Assembly: GCA_030734395.1 (NCBI GenBank)
Contig: JAUZTG010000029.1
Span: 3,720,001 to 3,784,000, forward strand
Origin: Sarocladium kiliense
Lineage: Eukaryota; Ascomycota; Sordariomycetes; Hypocreales; Sarocladiaceae
DNA length: 64,000 bases
Direction: 5' to 3'
Positions 45,801-57,100 of this stretch are shown one piece after another. The position numbers were made by a program, and so were the translations under genes. The stretch's first letter is position 1. Each line of letters opens with the position of its first letter. A model generated the notes under the pieces. That model searched no databases. It was not told the origin of the DNA and was given only the letters and a program-made list of their open reading frames with translations.

Positions 45801-46143
45801 GCTGGCGTTTCGATATGCAGTTGTGAGATTCTTCGTAAGAGGATGGACGCCCGGGGCCCGGGGCAAATCACCAGGCAGGCCTCATAGTCCCCGGTCCGGG
45901 ATCCATCCCATCGGTCTCCCTGGGCTTGATTGTGTCCTAGGAACGGCCTCTCTGAAATCTTTCTTTTCTTCTCCCCCTTCCCCCCCCCCCCATTTGATCC
46001 CACTCTTTTGTTCATTCCGTCGCAACGTTGGCGGCTGAGCCATCCCACGCTTTTCCCTGGCCCATATCTCTCCCGCGCGGACGATCACCAACCACAGCAT
46101 ATGGGACGCGGTGCAGCACGGCCCGGGATCCGAAGAGCGAGCT
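42868..46143. other. 3.3 kb region without a supported gene
   Basis: Long but unrecognised open frames occur, the longest being 229 codons on the minus strand (44604-45293); they share the region with open frames on the other strand and look like GC-driven shadows. The section from about 45900 to 46143 is the pyrimidine-rich leader of the next gene (with a run of 13 C's near 45981) and contains an ATG at 46101 that opens a 33-codon frame overlapping the real start. A 13-bp direct duplication lies at 43008-43033. Confidence 0.45.
43008..43033. repeat. 13-bp direct duplication
   Basis: Two perfect adjacent copies of ATAGGGTCCATCT, a minor local duplication just downstream of the acyltransferase pseudogene. 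Confidence 0.85.
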
Positions 46144-48692
46144 ATGTCACCGCTACCGACGGCATCGGTCAAAGCCACCAAGAAGAGCGCATTCTCATGT
46201 GAGCCCTGTCGAAAACGAAAGGTGAGTCGAAACCACAATCATTTCCCTCGCAACCAACTCCCAACTGCCTCGCAAACTCAGGATCGTCCGCTTGGTGCTG
46301 ACCAAATGTGTCTTAGGTCAAATGTGGAGGTGAGCAACCTGTATGCAAGCGCTGCGCCTCACGCAACGATGCATGCATCTACAAGCTGTAAGTGTGTCCC
46401 CGCCCAATCCAACCCCCCATCTCCAAGGTTCTTGGTCATGCATATCGGAGGATCCGTGGGGGTTTTCACTAACTGACCTCATTGCAGCAACCCGACCCTC
46501 TCGTACACGCAAAGACTCGAAGAGCGAATCAAGGAACTCGAGGACCAGGTGACAGTGCTGCTCACATCCTCGGCATCTGGAACTGCATCATCGCATTCAA
46601 GTCCGTCCGTCACGACGGGTCATGACTCGCAGACCCATAGCCGTCGTGATACTGCCGAGCCGGGTGTTGCGAGAAGCTTCAAGGGACTGAAGCTCGACAA
46701 TAAGGGCGCCATCACATACCACGGGGCCACGAGCTTCTTCCACCTTCCCAGCGAACGAGACAACTTTGCTATCGAAGATGTTACAACACCTGTCGACTCG
46801 GACTGCCAGCGCCGCGAGCGTCTCGTTTCTAACGCGTGGGAGCAGCGTGCGCTCGAAAACCTTTCTGATATCCCGGTAAGCACATACATACACATTCCAG
46901 GATGTAATGAAACAGGAACTATAGCTCACACTCGCGGTAGGAGCCATACCAGTATTTGCTCAATGTCCATTGGTACTGGACTCACCCACTATTCCACTTC
47001 ATCTATCGACCAGCGTTTACCCGTAAGTTAGATTCGGAAACCTTGGTGTGGAGCGGAAGGTTGTCAATACTGACAGGCTTAGGGGACATGAACGCATCGG
47101 GTCCATACTATTCATACGCTTTACTCAACACTGTCCTATCGCATTCGTTACGATGGGGCCAAAGTGATCCAGCTATGAGACGAGTCCTCGAGCAGTATTA
47201 TGGCGGCGGCCACATGTTCGGAAAGATGGCCAGGAACCTTGTCTTCGATGAGATCAACCGTGGAGTATCGTCAATCCCGACTATCCAGTCTTTGCTGCTC
47301 CTGAGTGCCCAGGAATGTGGATTCGGTAACAGTACACAAGCTTGGTCGTACAGTGGACTTGCTCTTCGCTTGATGGACCACATGGGAATTCTCGTTGACG
47401 GACACCGATTCCCTGGCACCGTTCATCTGACTGACGAGGACGTGGAGATCCGACATCGTTTGTACTGGAGTTGTTTCATTTGGGACAAGATGATAAGTCT
47501 CTATCTCGGTCGATCTCCCTCGATGCAACACACCAGCGCCTCACCCCCGCCAGTCATGCGTGAGTATTCGGTCGCGCCGGCCGCGGAGCTGTTCTTTGCT
47601 GATATATTCCAGTCGATGACTCTGCCGAGAATGAGCTATGGAGTCCTTTCGGCGCAGCGCAATCGAGTGATTGGAAGTACCCGCCAACTACTTCTCACTC
47701 AGCTTCATGCTTCACGAGCATGTGCCAACTTTCACTTATTTTCAACGACATTCTCGTCCACATGTACGATCCACTGATGCAAAACACCCATGCCGAGATG
47801 CAGGAGTGTCTGCACACACAAGAGGCTGCATTGCAGCAATGGTGGGACCAACTTCCTCCGTTCTTGCGGATTGATCCTCTTGCGCTGCCTCACCTGGCGC
47901 CTCCAGCACACATCGTGACATCAAAGTACGTTAGCAATCGGATGCTGCAAAGTGGTTCAAGGTGCTGACCAAGAATAGTTGTCTCTTCCATACGTTCAAG
48001 ATCCTGCTGTACCGGCCCATGCTGACGATGAGCGATGGCGCCAATGCTCAGGATCAGCACTCTCGACATGCATACCTTGTGGAGTGCGTCACATCGGCAA
48101 CCGCAATCATTGCCATGTTCGACCTGTTCTGTCGTACTTTCGGCCTGGATCATTGTGTACTCCCGATCGTGTACAGCCTGTATATTTCTGCTTCGATCTT
48201 TCTCATGCAGGTCCAAGCTGCTCCTGAGGACCAGTCTGCCCTTCGTCGTCTCGAATTCAGCGTCCAGGCTCTGAATCAGGTAGAAGCCCTGAGCCCGAGT
48301 AAGTTTCGTCTGTCGCTGGTATGCACGCGCTCTTCTGATCCTTTCCAGTCATTAGCAGTGGACTGGCCCTCCTGAACAGGGAGTTGTCGGCCCTCCAGAC
48401 GCAACATACGACAGGCCAAGGGGCACCACATGTCATTGACACAGCGAATCTTGTGCCATACCATCTTCCTGGGGAAGCTCATTCGCCACTGCCAGTTTCT
48501 CCCGCGCAAGCAGCGGGCCCATACGCATCTGATCCCATGTTTCAATCTCCGTGGACGGATAACTTTGGCGCAGATCCCACTGCCATGGATCCGGTATTCT
48601 TTGACAACATCTCCAGTTTGTCACCCATAAGTGCCCGCCTCGGGACAACAAACCAGGTCAATGACTTCGAGCATGTAAGGCCTGCAGGCTGA
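46144..48692 (+). CDS. Zn2Cys6 transcription factor with fungal_trans domain (8 exons)
   Basis: Nuclear regulator of 690 aa. Exons: 46144-46221, 46317-46387, 46488-46875, 46941-47022, 47083-47559, 47613-47925, 47979-48298 and 48349-48692; every junction keeps frame. The zinc cluster at residues about 19-48 (CEPCRKRK, split by intron 1, then VKCGGEQPVC and KRCASRNDAC) has spacing C-x2-C-x6-C-x6-C-x2-C-x6-C and is followed by a coiled-coil dimer element (YTQRLEERIKELEDQV). The fungal_trans domain spans residues about 195-480, including LLNVHWYWTHPLFHFIYRP, LWSYSGLALRLMDHMG-type and RLYWSCFIWDKM helices, then LDDSAENELW. This layout is common among regulators of carbon or nitrogen catabolism. 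It is the nearest regulator to the LigI-like hydrolase and MFS transporter downstream, so it may control them (inference). Confidence 0.92.
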
Positions 48693-49310
48693 GCCAAGTA
48701 TCGGATGCCCAAACAAAACCATACGACATCCATGTCGCGATGATATATCGTTGACTAATTCGGCTCGACTTCGCGCCATCCAATAGACGAGTCCAGTACC
48801 CCGGTAGCGTGAAGGGAAATAATCATGGGTCAGTAGTACCGTTCCCGAGCAGTCACACACTGGGGTTCTCAAGTCAAGACTGGAGGTTGAATGGGACTGT
48901 CTCAGTCGCTTAGACACACATCACGTCTTATGCCGACTATACCGGCTCAAACCCCGCTCGGGAGTTGGCCGAAGGAAACCCTGATGCTCGGCATCACAAC
49001 CTGGCGAGGATCGGGCCCGCTCATATCCAAACCCCTCTTTTTGGATCTTCATGTATGAAATTCCCACGGGAGGCCATCAGTGTGAGATGTGGTGGCATCC
49101 TATGGGATCACCAAGAGGATGGCGTCGAAATTACTGCAATATCAAGTTGAGTTACAGAGGAGGGTCCATGAGGCACGATTTCGCGTGATAGTACGTCTTC
49201 GGCAAGTAGTCCATGAACGAGCATCGGGAATTAACCGAGCACACTGCTGGCAGTCAAGATTACTAGTTCGGAGCGCGTCTTTGAGAATACGTGGCTGTCA
49301 TAAGTTTCTT
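48693..49310. other. Intergenic between convergent genes
   Basis: 3' flanks of the regulator (+) and the amidohydrolase (-). Short open frames only; no gene is seen. Confidence 0.5.
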
Positions 49311-50498
49311 TCATTGTTGTACATCCCATAGGTCCTCGGCGTTCTGCACGAAAAGCCGGTCTCGAAGCCTTGGATTATGTGCGCACCAGTCCAGGACTTT
49401 CTCCATCCATGGTCTTATGTCCAAGCCTTCAAACCTTGTGTGTGGCCAATCGGTAGCAAACACAACCCTATCCATTCCACGAAGCCTGATGATCTCCTTA
49501 GCCACAATGTCCAGATCAGCTTGTGACTGAACCTTGCTGATTCGGTACGGAGCTGAAAGCTTGACATAGACATTCTTCTGTCCAAGAAGATTGACTAGTG
49601 ATTGGAAACCTGGTATACTGTATGGGTTGGTGACGGGTTCATCCGGCAGGGAAGGGTAGCCCATATGGTCGATACAAATCTTAACACCTAGTACTGGCGA
49701 GATTTGGATCAAAGCATCCAACAAAGACATTGGGATGTAGATTTGAAGAACCCAGCCAAGCGGTCGCACGAGTTTCGCGTAGTCATAGAGGCTGCGATGA
49801 AGCTCTTCAGCGCTGTAGCTTGACCCGTTTGATACGTAGTTCAGGCGAATGCCTCGCACACCAAGTTCATGCCACTGTGATAGTTGCCTCAAGGTTGTTG
49901 TCTTGTCATCGCAAACAACAACACCTCTAGCCCTGTGGGGCCCAAGTTTGGTGAGAGCCTCCAGAAGACATGAGTTGTCACAACCATAGATCGAGGGCTG
50001 AACCAGAACAATATTTGATATTCCAACAGACGATTCGAATTTGATGGCATCGGTGAGAGTATGTTTGCGCGGCTGATAAGAGGCGCCAGGGCTCAAGGGA
50101 AAGCGATCGGGATCGACCACATGCATATGGGAATCCCAGGCGCCGTGAGGTAGCCGTTCAGCGATCGAACTGTGAACTGAATGAACCGACGGATCTGTCG
50201 AAGTTTGGTTGGCAGTATCGTGACGATCTGGCAGTATAGCCATTCTATCGATTAAAGCCGCCATCCTTGCAGCTGTGATAGAATCCGGATCGGTTTTCGT
50301 ATAAGCAGAAACACTCTTGCTGCAGAGGCTCGAATGGTTGGCGATGTTTGAACATTTGTTCGTGGAGAAGATATGTCGAGTCTGACAAGGCAGTGGCGCA
50401 TAGAGGTGCCAGAACATCGTACCGTCATGACCCTGTGTGCGCCACAGTTGGCTCCATTTTGAGAGACTTGCTCTCGGAGACAGACCGCGCGATATCAT
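49311..50498 (-). CDS. Amidohydrolase-2 family hydrolase (2-pyrone-4,6-dicarboxylate lactonase, LigI-like)
   Basis: 395 aa, intronless if started at the first ATG (50498); a second ATG at 50417 would give 368 aa. The core starts at GAWDSHMHVVDPDRFPLSPG (the H-x-H metal motif) and continues with VGISNIVLVQPSIYGCDN, RGVVVCDDKTTT, GVRGIRLNYVSNG, CIDHMGYPSLP (a His-Met-Gly equivalent of the His-x-Gly box) and ends with DRVVFATDWPHTRFEG (metal-binding Asp in TDWPH). This is the order of the LigI/4-sulfomuconolactonase group of the amidohydrolase superfamily, which opens lactones in aromatic catabolism. The N-terminal 100 residues are not conserved in character, Arg/Ser/Lys-rich, and might be a mitochondrial presequence. 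The exact substrate cannot be told. It is divergent from the MFS transporter. Confidence 0.85.
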   Translation of the reverse strand: MISRGLSPRASLSKWSQLWRTQGHDGTMFWHLYAPLPCQTRHIFSTNKCSNIANHSSLCSKSVSAYTKTDPDSITAARMAALIDRMAILPDRHDTANQTSTDPSVHSVHSSIAERLPHGAWDSHMHVVDPDRFPLSPGASYQPRKHTLTDAIKFESSVGISNIVLVQPSIYGCDNSCLLEALTKLGPHRARGVVVCDDKTTTLRQLSQWHELGVRGIRLNYVSNGSSYSAEELHRSLYDYAKLVRPLGWVLQIYIPMSLLDALIQISPVLGVKICIDHMGYPSLPDEPVTNPYSIPGFQSLVNLLGQKNVYVKLSAPYRISKVQSQADLDIVAKEIIRLRGMDRVVFATDWPHTRFEGLDIRPWMEKVLDWCAHNPRLRDRLFVQNAEDLWDVQQ

Positions 50499-51536
50499 GT
50501 TGGTCGAGTCCGTTCGGCAGTCCGCCGACGAAGATATCAAGCGAAGTCAAGTGGACCATACGAGTTCAATCTGAAGATAATTCAGTAGTTCCACTCCCTT
50601 GGTCTTAGAAATATCGTTAGCCGGATGAATCAATAGCCTGAGGGTCTGGTATTGAGCGGAAATCCGGGGAATCGAGGATGCATTGGTAGGATCGGGTCAC
50701 CTTCCAGGGGATGAGCTCAGGTCCGGCACATTTCCGAAATATTGACAGCTCGGTGCTGCCGAGACTGCACAGCGCCGAGTCTTGTGGGGAGCTGGACAAG
50801 ACATGGATGATAGGTTTTAGAAGGGATGGGGGAGTTTGTGGAGAGGATGATGGAGAAATTGAATCACGAGTGTTCAAGCATGGAAACGGCAGAAGCCCCA
50901 TCGCAAGTGCCGTGCCGTGGTGGAGTGAGCCTCGGCGAACTCCCGCGACGATCGGTTGTCTCGGCTGATTGGCTTTAGAGCAGGCAGGGCCCACCTTTAG
51001 TGTCGGACATTTGTTGCTACAGAACCTCCGACCAGCAGTCACGTGAGCCTCTATAGATCCCTCCTGACATCTGAGCGTTGCCCAATGCAACTGACTCGCG
51101 CATTTCGACTTCATCCCTGAAGGCGAGCTGTTGCTCATCCACGTCCATCAAGCAAGCCTCTTGTCTCCTCGGTACCCCCGAGGTCCTGGCTTCCTGTTGA
51201 ACTCACCACGCGACGCTATGTTTTGATCTTACTCAATCTCTGCCTCCGCATCGGCACCCCAGCTTTTCCCCAGGTCCCAGCTTCAGCTTCGAGTCTCCGA
51301 CTACGGGGTTCCCTTCCACGAAGCTAATTTCATCAGCATCATTTGGCTTGGTGGTGTAGGCTCTTTGTGTGCTTGCTTGCATTTCAGCTGTCACATCCCG
51401 GAACCGGATTTAGTTCTATCTGGATGCAAACTGTATTTAAAGTATCGACACCTCCAGCAACCTCTCTCAAGTCAGCATCCAGATCACCTACTTTCATCAC
51501 ATTACTCCCTGATTCCGGCTGGCAAATATCGAAGCC
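50499..51536. promoter_or_regulatory. Bidirectional promoter region between hydrolase and transporter
   Basis: About 1 kb between divergent start codons. An inverted CGG-AA-CCG at 51399-51406, the kind of element that Zn2Cys6 regulators bind, lies 131 bp before the transporter start. A 173-codon minus-strand frame (50617-51138) also lies here but has no recognisable domain. Regulation by the neighbouring Zn2Cys6 protein is only an inference. Confidence 0.35.
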
Positions 51537-53200
51537 ATGTGGAAGTTCAGTTTCAATCCTTATTTCACCCTCACCGTACTGGTCCTTGCCTGTGGATCCA
51601 TCCCCAAGGGTAAGCTGCGCCGCTGCATTCGAGCACTTGGACCTATTGAGCTGACAACAGCCCGAAGGCTACGATGAAGGCGGCTTCGCTGGCGCCACCG
51701 GTCTCCCCTCCTTTCAACGTGATTTTGGCCTCACGGCTGAGCAATGGACCGGAAGTGCCTCTGCCTTGGCGTCTCGTAAGGCTAACATCTCCTCGTTCGG
51801 TGTACTTGGTGCTGCGTTTGGTGCCATCCTGGCCCTCGCCGTCACCGACAGAATAGGGCGATTACGAACATGGCAGGCTTTCAATGTCTTATGGATGTCG
51901 GGCTTCTTCATGGTGACTTTTTCCTCCGGGATCACCGGCTTAATGCTGTTTGCCCGGATATGGGGTGGCCTCGGTGCGGGTGGCTTGACTGTCGTCACGC
52001 CTCTCTTCCTCTCCGAAATCGCACCAACTAAGAACCGAGGAATGATTGTCTCAATCTATATGGTTGTCTTGCTTACATTTCTCATGCTTGGTAAGCTCAC
52101 ACATCTCTCGGTGATCTGTCTCACTGCTTACCTGCCTAGGCTTCTTCATTAGCTATGCTACTGGGAAGACAATGCCACCGACCCGAGCTCAATATCAAGT
52201 CGTCACAGCTGTTCCGTTGGTTCCTGTTGGTCTCGCAGTCTTGGGTTCCATCTTTCTTGTAGACTCGCCCAGGTGGCTAGTGTCCAAAGGTCGAACCGAC
52301 GCCGCACTGGAGGCATTGGCAAAGCTGCGCAACAAGGATCAGACCAGCCCTGAGGTTCAAGCCGAGTTTGTCGAGATCAACGAGCAGATCCAAACCAAGG
52401 AGCAAACCTTAGCAGGAACCTCAACCTGGACGATCATCAAAGAAATCGCGACCATTCGGTCCTACCGAGTGCGCTTTATCCTTGGCGCTGCCATGCAAAC
52501 AATTGCACAGTGGACGGGAGGTAACGGGATCACATACTGGGTACCGACGATCTTCGAGCTTGCCGGAGTCAAGGGATCAAATCAATCGCTAATCACGTCC
52601 GGAGCATATGGAGCCGTCAAGCTGGTCTTCACCATGATTTTCACATGGGGTCTGGTTGACGTATTTGGCCGCCGAGTGTGCTTCATGACTGGCCTATTCT
52701 TGCAATGCATCACGCACATTTACATGGCCGTGTACATGGGCGTTTGGATCGATTCGGAAAACAAGGCTGCCTCGGACGCTGCGATTGCGTCTGTGTTCGT
52801 TTACGCGGTCGGTTGGTCCATCGGCCTTTGCACCGTACAGTATCTCTATGGGATCGAGATCTACCCCACACGGATTAGGAGCTTCTGTTATGCCACCTCG
52901 ATGTGCCTCCACTGGTTCTTCCAGTTCGCAGTTGTTCGCGTCACACCAAACATGTTCGAAAGCTTGGATATCTGGGGTGCGTACGTCTTTTGGGCTTGTA
53001 TTTGCGCAATCGGTATGGTCCTACTCGGTCTGATGGCACCTGAGACAAAAGGTGTCCCTATGGAACGGATGCATGAGCTCTTCGAAGGCCCTTGGTACAT
53101 GACATGGCGGGCGAAACTGTCGCCCGCGTCAGACACGGCTTCGAATGCGACTCGGGACGGGAGTATTCACGAGGAAAAGGCTGCAAAGTCATTGGTATAG
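51537..53200 (+). CDS. MFS sugar-porter family transporter (quinate permease-like)
   Basis: Proton-coupled plasma-membrane uptake carrier of 518 aa in three exons: 51537-51609, 51668-52090 and 52140-53200. Small introns split IPK/GYDEGG and FLMLG/FFISYATG. Hallmarks: GYDEGGFAGATGLPSF in span 1, DRIGRLR in loop 2-3, a variant of PESPRWL (VDSPRWLVSKGR) after span 6, GLVDVFGRR in loop 8-9 and PETKGVPMERM after span 12. The first exon encodes only the start of span 1, so the start codon is fixed by it. The sequence is nearer to QutD/quinate permeases than to hexose transporters (judged by eye, moderate). No extended N-terminal tail. Divergent from the LigI-like hydrolase, which suggests uptake and breakdown of one cyclic acid or lactone. 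Confidence 0.9.
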
Positions 53201-54124
53201 TCAGAATAGAATGCGCATTCAACATGTGAGCTACTTTCAGCCCTTCTCGCAGCATCCCTGCTCAACGGCGAGTGCACATTATCGCGTGATGTCAGCCACC
53301 AAAAGTTTGCCTGTCACGAAAAGGCACACCCAGCCAGCATCAGCTTCGCACTTTGCACGCACATACGGGATGACAGTCCACTATGCCGTAAGTCGCCTCG
53401 CCTCCCCTCGCCTCCCCTCTCACCAGTCAGTCGATCGAAACATACGAAGAGTTGGTTCATTCAATTGTCACTGTCCGAATTTAAGCTGCCAAGGTTTCAT
53501 TGCGTTCTTATGGGGTATTGTCAGTTCGAACGATTAGGGCGCGAACATCCCGTCTCCTGCGCGATGCACCATATGCTTGCCATTTCAATTGACTCATCAC
53601 GGTCGGGTCTGGACTGCATAAGGCTGCGAGAGTATGAGGCGGCAGGGCAGAGCAGAATGGTCAGAAATATGCCCCAAATTGTCCATCAGCAGACTGAAAT
53701 GCAAGGGAAGACGCCGGACACCAGCTACCGGCATGCTCAGTGATGGGCCGCGAACCATTCTTACACGCCCTTATCAGAAGGCAGCCGTGTGGCTGAAGCC
53801 ATGCCTCAATGGAGGCGTTGTGGCCTTGCCAGTCCAGCCTTCACACATGCAGGTGCGAGGCACAATGCCTCTCTCAGCAGCCAAATGGCTGCGCTCAGCC
53901 CCAGGCTGATCCAGTAACAATGCAGCGGTTCGTATCCGCCGCATTTCGTTCGGGGTAGCATCTGACGCAGCTCTTCGGGGGCGGATCTGCAAAGTGCTGC
54001 GCAGCCTGATGTTCATCCACCATTGTATTCCTGTCGACTTTGATCACATAACTACCGACTCCCCCTTCTCGCATAGTGCTGACGTTGAAAATGATGCATC
54101 ACCATTACTCAGGCGAATTTCATC
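53201..54124. other. Intergenic
   Basis: 3' flank of the transporter, with a short CGCCTCCCCT double repeat near 53399-53418, then the promoter of the ankyrin gene. No gene is seen. Confidence 0.5.
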
Positions 54125-57100
54125 ATGACTGGCCTCGAGCTCCAGCCTGCGCTTGGTGGGCACCATGAGACATCAAGTATTTTGGAGTCCTCAAGGTCTG
54201 ATAAGAACCTCCCGCAACGATACAGAGATGAAAACTCGGCAACCTTTGCCCAGAATGGACAAGCAACGAGCAATTCGCAAAATGCGCCCTCAACGACCAC
54301 GCCAGTGCATGATGCTGGCACCGAAACCCATTCCGAGAATTTGAAGGACAAGATTTCAGCCAAGGACCCTCAGCAAGCTGCTCCTCGCAGAACCCCCAAG
54401 GGAAAGAAGGACCGCAGATTCCCAGACCATAAGCGGCGCGGTGTCGGCCACGGAAAGGGTAGCAAATTAACACCACACGATAGTGAAGCGACAGTCGTCG
54501 CTGCGACCCCAGCGATGATAGGAAAGAGGAAGAAACAGAACCGCGTACAGATAGACCCTGCTTCGACAGAACACCTTAACCCAAAGGATAGTGAAGAAAC
54601 CCTCCGAAATATCATCGAGAATGAGGGCGGTGAGGGACTGGATCATTGGATTAGAAGGCATCCATATGAGATGGCTGTTCGATATCCAAGTGGTCTCACG
54701 CCTCTACTCATAGCCGCAAAAGAGTCCTCTCCCGACTCTGCGCTTGCTTCTGTCGAGAAAATACTTGCGGCGCCGAATATCGACGTCAATGCGAAGGACA
54801 AGACGGGCCGGACAGCATTGCATACTGCCAGCTTGCGGGGCCTCGTTGATGTTGCCGCTCGGCTTCTCAAAAGCAAGGCTCAGATTGACGCATGCGACCA
54901 CGAGAGTATGACTGCACTACACTTGGCTGTCATGGAGAGATGCACCTCCATTGTCAAGCTACTCATCGACAATAACGCCAACCCGAATGCGACAACAGCG
55001 AGGAGGGATCAGGCTACGACACCGATGAAAAGCGGACAGGCGCCAGGACTGACGCCCCTCCACATTGCCGCGTTCAGGGGATACAAGGAAATTATGAAGA
55101 TATTACTGAATGCGAAACATATCAACGTCAGCCCGCGAGACTACGGCTCAGGCTTAACCCCTCTTCACGAGGCCTGCCGAGGATGTAACTCAGAGTGCGC
55201 CTCCAATGACGAGAAAGTACATGCCGATGTGGCATCTCTCTTGATCGACTACGGCGCGGACGTCAACGCGACTACAGAGGAGAAGTTTACTCCGTTGCAT
55301 ATGGCGTCCTTGGTCGGACGAACATCTGTAGTCAAGGTCCTTATGGATGCAGGTGCCGATCCTTCGCGATACACGAGCCAAATGGCAAACGCAGAATCAC
55401 TTGCGCCGGAGAATGTCCGCGAACAGATAGCCAAGATCTTGCATCACCGGCATCGCGGTTCGATAAGCCGGCCGCCACCTGAAGCTCGCCTCGAAATTGC
55501 GCAACCCCGGCCAGACCAGGAGGGTACTTGCAAGGACTTCAAAGGATTTATCTGGCCAGCTCTGAATGGTGTTCGGACTTTTAGCCCTTGTGCCATTTGG
55601 GACATGCTGTACCGTCCTCAGCCGTTGTTAAGCAACCGGCATGAAAAAGCAATCTGGATTCACCTTCCATCTAATAATGTGAGATTTCCGTGTTTCTATG
55701 CGTGTATTGGTCGGAGACTAACGCGGTGCAGAGAATTTGGGTTGAGGTATGCCAAGTTAGTTCGCCGAAGAACCGGACAGTACTAACCAGAACCCAGGAT
55801 GTCTTTAAAAGTCTCTACGACTCTGGACGCTTGCTTGAGTCGCGAGGAGCTGACAGTGACGGAAAGAGGTCGTTCCAAGCTATCCTGCACTTCATCAGGG
55901 AGAGTTTCGGCGAGACTGATCAAGACCAAGGAACCTTCCAAAGGCCGCACTTTAGAGTAAGTAGAGCAGAAGGGACAGGAGCCAGGTTCAAATTACTCAT
56001 CGAGACAGGTTTCCAAATGGTCCCAAAAGAGACCGAATACTCCAGAGCAGCGCATGACTTCTATCATGGTATGTTATCGTGCTCAGCTCAGAACTGCTTC
56101 TAACAGCTCCAGTTACCATTGATCGACGTCGATATGCAACAACCAGAGTACTTTACGCCGGAGCCCATGCAGCAGGACTGGGAACAAGAAATTCAGGAAA
56201 CTGGGCAGTTCACAGCTCCTCCAATCAAGCCAGATGACTATAGCTCACTAACGCCAGAATCGGTCAAGCAGGCTGAGCAGGAGGCGGAGGAATGGGAAGC
56301 CGGCGTTGTCCGCGCCCTGACCTCATGGGAAGGAAGCCCTCTATCAGGAAAAGAGGAAGCACATGTCGAGAAGGCCAAGACTCTGAAAAGCGTTTACTCA
56401 AGCACCATTGACCATCCTAAGACTCTAGACCAATCTTTCCACGAACATCTCGAGTTGGAAGAGCTCAACCGGCGAAATGGGGATCAGGTCATATCGCGAT
56501 ATCTTGCCAGGGCATACTTCAAACACCAGAAGTCCCTCAAGGACACAGAATCTGAAAATGACGAAGATGAGGAGCATGGACACCCGGATATTCTGAGTCC
56601 AGTGGTTTCCAAGACCGATGCTCAAGACACCGACTTTCAACAACGACTCGGCTCCTTCAACCGATTACCCATGCCCAGACGCCCTTCGCAGTACATGATG
56701 CCTTTACAGCCTGATGAAGGAACAAAGTCGAAGAATGAGGCAGACATGCGCCAGCAAGTGTTGATGGTGCAATGTTTGCGAGTCTGGAAGTTCGAAAGTA
56801 TGCTTTCACCCCCTACTGCTTGGAGGAAAATGACTAAGAAGCCAAAGACATTGTAGTGACGTCTTATCCTGAGCGCTTGGCACTGAGTAACAAGAGGACA
56901 CTGTCTGAACTCATCAGAGATACTATCACGAGATTGCATCACACTCCAGTGGAAGGGGAACCCGAGTATATCCGTGCGCAGAAGGTAGTGGAAGACATTG
57001 TCGAAAAGGCGTCGCAATTTGAGCCAAAGTTCACGGTTTGCGCCCGAGAGAGAACATTTAACAACGCCTTCGCAGGTGAAATCGCCCATGTCGTAAGTTC

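Noticed and set aside
50617..51138. 173-codon minus-strand frame in the divergent promoter
   Set aside because: It has no recognised domain and sits where a shared promoter is expected; Cys residues do not form a Zn2Cys6 spacing.
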